Positions 57,562-64,000 of a stretch of DNA of 64,000 bases are shown one piece after another; positions within the stretch are counted from its first letter, which is position 1; each line of letters begins with the position of its first letter. The DNA comes from Paenibacillus sp. HGH0039 (lineage in GTDB: Bacteria; Bacillota; Bacilli; Paenibacillales; NBRC-103111), in the NCBI RefSeq assembly GCF_000411255.1, contig NZ_KE150412.1:2745968-2809967 (forward strand). Direction: 5' to 3'. The notes beneath the pieces are model-generated. The model was not told the DNA's origin. It made no database searches and saw only the letters and a program-made list of their open reading frames with translations. The translations under genes were made by a program, and so were the position numbers.

Positions 57562-58440
57562 TCAAAAAACTTTTTTCAGCATGCTCCACAAGGCGTCTGC
57601 CGTTATATAAGGCTCTCCGGCGTTTATTCGGCGGACAATCTCGCTGCCCGGCTGATTAATCCCGTCCTCAATCGAGAAAAAGAGCTCGATCCCCGCCCGC
57701 CGGCCCTCTACCGCGACAGCGTCCGTATAAGCCCCGTAAGGGAAGGCCAGCAGACGGCGGTGCTTGCCCGTTTCGTCATCCAGTCTCTTTTCCAGAAAAG
57801 CGATGTCGCTTCGAATCCTTTTCCGATATTCTCCGTCAATCTCGTTACGCTTCTTCTGCTCCAAGAACATCCGGGCGGTGAGCGCCGGGGTCATCAGGTC
57901 CGTTTCATCTTCCGGAATTTTCCGGTGAAGATCGTAGGTGTGATTATAGATGCCCATGCCCGCTTCTTTCAGCTCGCGGATCTGATTCCAGTTCAAATGC
58001 GGATCGGCGTTGGGATTAAACAGGTCCGAGGAAATTCCAACGATAAAATTGGAAGCCGTCACGCCGTGTTTTTTCAAAATCGGCAGCGCCTCGGTATAGA
58101 AGGATTCGTACCCGTCGTCGAAGGTCAGAACAACGGCATTGGGCGGCAATTTCCCGCCTTCCCGCATAAACTGTACAAACTGTTCCATCGGAACGATATG
58201 AAATCCCCGGTCCCTCAGCATCTCCATATGCTCCTCAAATTGCTCGGGAGTTACGGTTGAAGGCAGATCCTTACGGTTACCGGCCGTTTTGCGGATATCA
58301 TGGTACAGCAGAACGATGGCTTTATTTTCGTAATAAACCGGCCCTGCCGCATTCTCCCGTCCATTCGGGTCCCATCCAAGCGTAAAAATCAGAAGAACCC
58401 CGAAAAAAATGCCGCAGGCTGCCAAAACTATATTTTTCAT
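57562..58440 (-). CDS. Polysaccharide deacetylase, membrane-anchored
   Basis: 292 residues; N-terminal helix (about 4-22, no lipobox at the end) then a CE4 NodB-type domain: IVLLYHDI, VVLTFDDGY (metal-binding Asp pair), GIYNHTYDLH (H-x-x-x-H metal ligands) and LLAFPYGAYTD. Removes acetyl groups from a cell-wall glycan outside the membrane. It ends nine bases before the ECF -35, so the two units are separate though co-oriented. A structured leader precedes it. Confidence 0.9.
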   Translation of the reverse strand: MKNIVLAACGIFFGVLLIFTLGWDPNGRENAAGPVYYENKAIVLLYHDIRKTAGNRKDLPSTVTPEQFEEHMEMLRDRGFHIVPMEQFVQFMREGGKLPPNAVVLTFDDGYESFYTEALPILKKHGVTASNFIVGISSDLFNPNADPHLNWNQIRELKEAGMGIYNHTYDLHRKIPEDETDLMTPALTARMFLEQKKRNEIDGEYRKRIRSDIAFLEKRLDDETGKHRRLLAFPYGAYTDAVAVEGRRAGIELFFSIEDGINQPGSEIVRRINAGEPYITADALWSMLKKVF

Positions 58441-58513
58441 TCCTATGCTAACCTCTCATACTCCGTATTAAGCGCGCTACACTATAGTCGCAAGCGAACG
58501 GCTCCGGGTTCAA

Positions 58514-58604
58514 ATCCGATGAATACAGCACAAAAAAATCCCTCCTGACGGCGCGTATGCAACCTTCCGGTCAGCACCATGTCTTAAGAAGGGACTCATC
58601 GGAT
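58514..58604 (-). promoter_or_regulatory. Structured leader RNA of the deacetylase gene
   Basis: Leftward RNA from about 58654. AUCCGAUGA (58604-58596) can pair with UCAUCGGAU (58522-58514), enclosing UCCCU/AGGGA (58594-58590 with 58543-58539) and CUGAC/GUCAG (58574-58570 with 58549-58545). Right after the inner stem comes a run of seven U (58538-58532). So a terminator is embedded and a larger helix closes around it only once the RNA extends past the U-tract. Ends about 75 bases before the ATG. No known class recognised. Confidence 0.5.
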
Positions 58605-58660
58605 CTATTCGTTTATCGATCTCGCCGTTTGTTCGCGGGCGGGCAGTTTCTTCCGGCTCT

Positions 58661-58669
58661 ATTATAGCA
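58661..58669 (-). promoter_or_regulatory. Promoter of the deacetylase leader RNA
   Basis: Extended -10 TGCTATAAT (58669-58661) reading leftward; predicted start near 58654. No good -35. Confidence 0.55.
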
Positions 58670-58696
58670 GGTTTAGCGGACAGGAAGCCTTTTGAA

Positions 58697-58940
58697 TCAC
58701 TTCTTTTCCCAGTCCGCGAGAGAATGATTCAGTTTCTCCAATGTTTCTTCCAGCCGGGAAAGCTCCCCTTCGGGCCAGCTCCCCAAAATTTCCGAATTCG
58801 CCCCGATGCCCGCTTTAGGGACTTTTCTGAAAACTTCCCTGCCGCGGGGAGTAATTTCAATCAGGCTTGTCCGGCCGTTCCTCTGGTCGGGGGACCGTTT
58901 TTCCCCCGCGGAAGCGAAAAAATCAGCGGCTTCCACTCTT
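58697..58940 (-). pseudogene. C-terminal fragment of a MarR-type regulator
   Basis: The frame reads EKRSPDQRNGRTSLIEITPR, GREVFRKVPKAGIGANSEIL and LSRLEETLEKLNHSLADWEK. The first part is the wing of a MarR winged helix (R-x-x-x-x-x-D-x-R-x-x-x-x-x-L-T-x-x-G-R-x), followed by the C-terminal dimer helix. The recognition helices and start are missing. It meets the transporter fragment near 58945. Confidence 0.6.
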
Positions 58941-59165
58941 CTCGCGGAGGTGAAAAAATCGGCGCTTCTCGGAGCTTATCAAAATTTGTTCACAATTTTA
59001 CTCGTGCTCGGCATCATTATGCCGCTGGCCTCCTTCGGTAAGGCACTGACCGGAAAAAGACGCTCGCTTGTCCAAAAAGAACAGTCCCCAAAAGCTCGGC
59101 CCGCGCAGAATCCGCCCCCTGTTCCGGCCCTTCCGCAGCCCTCGACAGAGCATATCCGACGCTAA
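58941..59165 (+). pseudogene. C-terminal fragment of a drug efflux (MFS) protein
   Basis: Rightward frame KKSALLGAYQNLFTILLVLG, IIMPLASFGKALTG, then a hydrophilic proline-rich tail. One membrane helix with a loop, as at the end of DHA-type MFS proteins. MarR genes and MFS pumps are usually divergent neighbours; here both lack their 5' halves, as one deletion across the divergent promoter would leave. The MFS identity rests on a short segment. Confidence 0.35.
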
Positions 59166-59279
59166 AATCGTACATTAAACATCCAGTGGTCAATTAAAAT
59201 TCGGATTTTGCTATCGACCTTTTTTATCGCCCTATAAAGCATTTTTTATGGAAATATGGTTGCTCTCCCATTAAAAACA

Positions 59280-59302
59280 TGTAATAGTATTAGAAAATTA
59301 CA
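59280..59302 (+). promoter_or_regulatory. Inverted repeat upstream of gdhA
   Basis: TGTAAT and ATTACA flank 11 bases, 22 bases before the gdhA start. GlnR/TnrA sites have the half-sites TGTNA/TNACA but with seven bases between, so this is not a canonical nitrogen-control box. Confidence 0.3.
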
Positions 59303-59324
59303 CCTAACAAGGCTGGTGAAGTGA

Positions 59325-60707
<1,383 letters not shown>

Positions 60708-60734
60708 TCTTCCATACGCCCGGACATATACACG

Positions 60735-60770
60735 AAAAGCCTCACCGCCTTTAAGGCCGGTGGGGCTTTT
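60735..60770 (+). terminator. Terminator of gdhA
   Basis: AAAAGCC-CACCG pairs with CGGTG-GGGCTTTT, then eight T. Confidence 0.9.
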
Positions 60771-60850
60771 TTTTCTTACAAAACAATCTGGCCGCCCATC
60801 GTATCAGCGAGCGCCTTGCAGCCCTAAACCGGCAAAGAGACGGGAAGCTA

Positions 60851-61158
60851 CTACCTCAACAGCCACAGCAGTCCCGCCGTCGCCGCGAATAGGACCACCA
60901 TCGTCAGTATGCTTTTCAACGTCTTGTTGATTTTCCGGGAAAACGGGTTTCCCCAGCGGCAGAACCGCCTCCCCGTCCGGCTGCCGGCGAGCGGCGCGCC
61001 GGAATCGGCCGCCAGAGGGGCTGCAGGGGCCTCTGGCGGCCCGCCTCCCCCCTGCAGCATCTTCCCGGCTGTTTCGCCTGTTTCGGCGGCACTGACGGGA
61101 TCCTGCGGGCTCCGGAGAGCGCTCCGTTTTCTTCCGGTTCGCTCTCTGCCTTTTTCAT
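60851..61158 (-). pseudogene. Frameshifted small membrane protein, unknown
   Basis: One minus-strand frame starts MKKAESEPEENGALSGARR (ATG 61158). Another ends with FSRKINKTLKSILTMVVLFA and ATAGLLWLLR, a single C-terminal membrane helix with a basic flank. A one- or two-base shift near 61115 would join them into a protein of about 100 residues with a Pro/Gly/Ala-rich middle. No family. Shadow reading cannot be ruled out in this GC-rich stretch. Confidence 0.3.
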
Positions 61159-61299
61159 CCCGAATTCCGTAATCCGGTAGAGGTTGTCAACCAGGAGACC
61201 CCGTACTTCAGAGGCAATTTCATTCTACTACACCTTAAAAGACTTGCGGGTACAACCTTCCCCTGCGTGTTGCCGGAAATCCGCACGGAGTCGCCCGGC

Positions 61300-62664
61300 T
61301 TACTTGCCGAGACGTTGAATCACTGATTCGGGCTGCTCCAGATTGGACCAGAACAGCTTCAATTCGCTGCGCAGTCTGTCCAGCTCTTCAATCGTGATGT
61401 TCAGCTCTTCATAGCCGCCGAACGTCGGAACGATTTCACGGTACATATGGTAACGTGAGGGCCTGTATAACGCCTCCGCCCCTTCCCATTCCGCCGCGGA
61501 CTTGGAAGCCGGGATGCTAAGCGTATTCCGCCGGACAGACAGCTGCGCCGCCTCCGAACAGAGGAAGTCGACCAGCATGCCCGCCGCTTCTTTCTGCCTG
61601 GACGCCCGGTTAACGGCAAGTCCCGTCACAAGCAGCAGCGTCTTAGCCCTGTCCGTGTAGGGCAAAGGGGCGAGATCGTACTCGAACGGCAGGTCATTTA
61701 AATACTTCAATCCGTAGTAGGTCGTCATGATCATCGCCGTTTTCTGCTGGGCGAACAGCTTCTCCGCATCGGCGTCGCCTTCGGACAAGAAGGAGGGAAC
61801 CGGCCCCTGAGTATGGATGAGATCCCGGAAAGTCTCCAGGCTCTCCCACAGCAGCGGATCGTCGAACCGGCAGCCGTTTTCCGTGCGCCGGAACTTAAAC
61901 CCGTTCTGCAGCAGGAAGACCGGAAACCGGTTGGTGGATGCGATATGCGCGTAGAAGCCGGAAATGCCCCGCTCCTCCTTGATCCGCACAGAAACTTCCG
62001 AAAGCCGGTCCCAAGACCAGCTGCTGTCCGGCTCGGGAAGCCGGAGCCGCCGGAACAGCGTTTTGTTATAGCAGAGGATGACCGGCGAGAACAGCATGGG
62101 CTGGGCAGCCTGCTTTCCGCTGCGGACAAATACGTCCGGCAGAAAAGAATAATGAGCCGGATTCGGCGGCCGGGGCTCGAACAGGTCGAGCGCATCACGG
62201 TCCGCCATCTCAAGAAAGTTCCAATTATTGAGGGACATGACATCCAGCCAGCCGCTGCTCAGATAGCCCCGGACCGAATCGGGATAATTCGTATAGGGCA
62301 GCGCCGCCGTCTCTACCTGAATATGCGGGTGCTGGAGCTGAAACTGCCGCAAAAGCTCCTGCAGCCCGGTTTCGCTGTCCAGCGAGGGATAGCAGCCGAT
62401 CCTGACGGTGACGGCGTGCTCCGCGTCCGGCTTAATAATCCGGTTGCCCACCCGGGGCACCTTCTCGATCAGCCCTTCGGACACCAGGATATCCAGCGCC
62501 TTGCGGACGGATTTTTTGCTCAGCAGATACTGATCGGCCAAAGCCAGTTCAGAAGGCAGGTAATCGCCCGCAGGCCGGATAGAAGATAAAATCTCTTTGC
62601 GGAGGGTTCCGACCATTTCCTCGAACCGGGTTTGAAACGTGATGCGGTCTGGCTTATTGCTCAT
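61300..62664 (-). CDS. GntR-type DNA-binding domain fused to an ABC sugar-binding-protein domain
   Basis: 454 residues. Residues 1-80 are a GntR winged helix (RFEEMVGTLRKEILSSIRPA, DYLPSELALADQYLLSKKSV, RKALDILVSEGLIEKVPRVG). Residues about 85-450 match extracellular solute-binding family 1 (QFQLQHPHIQVETAALPYTN, LDVMSLNNWNFLEM, FAQQKTAMIMTTYYGLKYLN, LVTGLAVNRASRQKEAAGML). There is no signal peptide, so the sugar-binding fold must act inside the cell as the effector domain of a regulator. No ABC transporter is adjacent, so the target is unclear. GAGGAGA precedes the ATG. Confidence 0.9.
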   Translation of the reverse strand: MSNKPDRITFQTRFEEMVGTLRKEILSSIRPAGDYLPSELALADQYLLSKKSVRKALDILVSEGLIEKVPRVGNRIIKPDAEHAVTVRIGCYPSLDSETGLQELLRQFQLQHPHIQVETAALPYTNYPDSVRGYLSSGWLDVMSLNNWNFLEMADRDALDLFEPRPPNPAHYSFLPDVFVRSGKQAAQPMLFSPVILCYNKTLFRRLRLPEPDSSWSWDRLSEVSVRIKEERGISGFYAHIASTNRFPVFLLQNGFKFRRTENGCRFDDPLLWESLETFRDLIHTQGPVPSFLSEGDADAEKLFAQQKTAMIMTTYYGLKYLNDLPFEYDLAPLPYTDRAKTLLLVTGLAVNRASRQKEAAGMLVDFLCSEAAQLSVRRNTLSIPASKSAAEWEGAEALYRPSRYHMYREIVPTFGGYEELNITIEELDRLRSELKLFWSNLEQPESVIQRLGK

Positions 62665-62708
62665 GGTAAATCTCCTCGTTCCAGAACTGACAGGGATAAT
62701 TTAACAAT

Positions 62709-62717
62709 AGTATACCA
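62709..62717 (-). promoter_or_regulatory. Promoter of the GntR-fusion gene
   Basis: Leftward extended -10 TGGTATACT (62717-62709), about 45 bases before the start codon. No good -35. Confidence 0.45.
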
Positions 62718-62970
62718 TAAGGCGGCTCCAACTTGATCTTTTTGTAGCCCACACGGTTCTCAGTTTCACCTCTTCCGGACAAGCCGTCCCTCTCCCAAGA
62801 CCTTTCTATAGATACCACACATGATTTTTGCGCCAGTATGCCTTTAAAGCTGGACATTTCTTTCCACTGACGAAATTTTTTATGAAATCCTTCTTTTCAT
62901 ATCGAAATTGAGAGGATGGTGTAATTTTTTGTCGAAATACGAAAACAAAATGTAAACTGCATTTTAAAAG

Positions 62971-62987
62971 ATTACATTTCATGTAAT
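62971..62987. promoter_or_regulatory. Perfect 17-bp palindrome, target unknown
   Basis: ATTACAT-TTC-ATGTAAT in an A/T-rich stretch 307 bases upstream of the GntR-fusion start. Its half-sites resemble those of small dimeric regulators. No promoter was identified beside it. Apart from this palindrome, the promoter at 62709 and the remnant at 63060, the 701-base gap shows no gene. Confidence 0.45.
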
Positions 62988-63059
62988 GGCCATACATGAG
63001 TCTCTTCAAAGGAGCGATGCAAAAAAAGACCTGACCTTTTACTGCCGAGCCACCCATTA

Positions 63060-63218
63060 ACCCGCAAAAGAGTCGGCCGAGTCGGCTGCCAGCTTGCCGA
63101 ACGCTCGAAGGAGATCGGCGCCTTCTCCAAAACACGGAATGCCGCAGCAGCCGAGGAACAACTGGCCGCGATGAAAGAAGTCGAGGCAGTAATGTATACG
63201 CTTACAGTTGTCTCATAA
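63060..63218 (+). pseudogene. Internally deleted remnant of a chemoreceptor C-terminus
   Basis: Frame reads TRKRVGRVGCQLAERSKEIG, AFSKTRNAAAAEEQLAAMKE, VEAVMYTLTVVS then TAA. ERSKEIGAFSKT is the start of the signalling hairpin of methyl-accepting proteins and AAAAEEQLAAMKEVE its end; the 150 or so residues between are missing. It lies 147 bases upstream of an intact receptor gene in the same direction, suggesting a tandem receptor pair of which one has decayed. Confidence 0.6.
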
Positions 63219-63365
63219 TCTCCAGGAACTCTAGCTGAATTTCAAGTTATGAGCAGCAACGGAATGCTGAAAATTCCGGCTTTCTTTTCAGGCAGCGCCT
63301 GCTTGCAATTTTATTTCGCACTATACAGGGAAATTTAAAAGGATATCGTTAAGGGAGGCACATCT

Positions 63366-64000
63366 ATGAAGGGTTTAAACCGGCTGCGCAGCGTGCAGGG
63401 AAAATTGTTTATCATTATAGCCGCGGCTCTGCTGCTGCCCGCGTCTCTGCTCGGTTATCTCACGTACAAACAGACCGAATTCGTCAACTACACGGCAGTA
63501 ACCGGCAAAAAAGAAGAGTTGGAAAAACTGTCTCCCCGCTTCGCCAAAATGTTCTCCGAAGCGGAGAAGCTTGTACTGGAAGCAGCCGCCAAGCCCGAAA
63601 TGCAGCTTGATAAATACGCCTTCCCTGAACCCAAGCGGACCGACTACCAGAATATGCAGAAAGTGAACGATGTCCGTCAAAACGACTTTTACGTGAACTT
63701 TTTCCCTACCCTGCTCGATCAGAGCTATTATTTGAGCATGTTCTACTCGACGGTCAAAGGCCAGTCCTACATCTACCCCAAGGTCCCCCTTGAAGTGGAT
63801 CTTACCAATTTCGACACGAGGGAGCGCGGCTGGTACAAAGCGGCCATCGCCAACCCCGATAAGGTAAACTGGACCGAACCTTACCTGGACGCCGTGAACA
63901 CCAGCATCTCGACCATGACGCTGTCCAAAGCCGTCAAGGACGCAAGCGGCAACGTCATCGGCGTCATCGGGCTTGATTTCGGCTTGAACGCCATGGCCGG
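63366..64000 (+). CDS. Methyl-accepting chemotaxis protein, N-terminal part (dCache sensor)
   Basis: Runs off the window; 211 residues seen. N-terminal helix (LFIIIAAALLLPASLLGYL, about 15-33), then a double-Cache external sensor with YIYPK, RERGWYKAAIANPDKVNWTE, PYLDAVNTSISTMTLSKAVK and NVIGVIGLDFGL; the WY...TEPY-D pattern is the ligand pocket of amino-acid-type Cache domains. The signalling half is outside, so a Cache histidine kinase is also possible; the receptor remnant upstream favours a chemoreceptor. GGGAGG lies 8 bases before ATG 63366. Confidence 0.85.
   Translation, partial: MKGLNRLRSVQGKLFIIIAAALLLPASLLGYLTYKQTEFVNYTAVTGKKEELEKLSPRFAKMFSEAEKLVLEAAAKPEMQLDKYAFPEPKRTDYQNMQKVNDVRQNDFYVNFFPTLLDQSYYLSMFYSTVKGQSYIYPKVPLEVDLTNFDTRERGWYKAAIANPDKVNWTEPYLDAVNTSISTMTLSKAVKDASGNVIGVIGLDFGLNAMA

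Noticed and set aside
62806..63135. Leftward frame (MFWRRRRSPS...) upstream of the GntR-fusion gene
   Set aside because: Covers the receptor remnant on the other strand and an A/T-rich spacer; no ribosome site or family.

Overview
The window reads as chromosomal DNA of a Paenibacillus-like member of the Bacillota. No rRNA or tRNA gene is present, so this rests on gene content: S-layer-homology (SLH) surface enzymes, the yjlC-ndh pair, hxlAB with an HxlR regulator, Bacillus-type cre and LexA sites, strong GGAGG ribosome sites, and the mix of sugar uptake, chemotaxis and peptide-detoxification genes. No phage, insertion sequence, CRISPR array or origin was seen. The region looks like ordinary chromosome with several decayed genes.

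Layout. 1-5.5 kb: 5' end of a sugar ABC permease behind a cre/promoter and a leader terminator; DUF1129-PadR pair; VOC protein; a frameshifted membrane gene; MBL hydrolase; Lrp-type regulator; cold-shock protein; GlsB-type membrane protein. 5.7-13.4 kb: DUF4385 protein, an SOS-box-controlled nuclease-helicase (RecB-type nuclease fused to a DinG/XPD helicase), lspA, and a heterodimeric ABC exporter. 13.5-16.3 kb: NAD(P)-binding protein under a palindromic operator, a probable unannotated type I toxin-antitoxin locus (14.44-14.86 kb), and a secreted DUF4163/DUF3298 protein. 16.4-23.4 kb: ndh-yjlC with two Rex-like boxes, split ThrE exporter, rluF, lipid kinase, EamA transporter. 23.5-28.1 kb: a two-component system driving a LanFEG/Bcr-type ABC transporter. 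28.2-34 kb: Ser/Thr kinase, His-rich small protein, TPM/coiled-coil protein, LysR regulator divergent from an EamA transporter. 34-45.5 kb: a cell-surface catabolic block with a triple-GH18 SLH chitinase, a YfkN-like nucleotidase with SLH anchor, and a cytoplasmic alpha-amylase. 46-51 kb: DUF3052-AHSA1-ArsR operon, WYL regulator with GyrI-like protein, hxlAB (ribulose monophosphate formaldehyde fixation) and HxlR. 51-64 kb: luciferase-like monooxygenase, P450, a small structured RNA region, a frameshifted hydrolase, ECF sigma/anti-sigma pair, polysaccharide deacetylase with a structured leader, remnants of a MarR/MFS locus, gdhA, a GntR regulator fused to a solute-binding domain, and a chemoreceptor that runs off the right end.

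The strongest candidates for something undescribed are the toxin-antitoxin locus at 14.44-14.86 kb, the SOS-regulated nuclease-helicase, the GntR/solute-binding fusion, and the structured RNAs at 53.9-54.4 kb and 58.5-58.66 kb. Function calls rest on reading motifs by eye; no database search was run.
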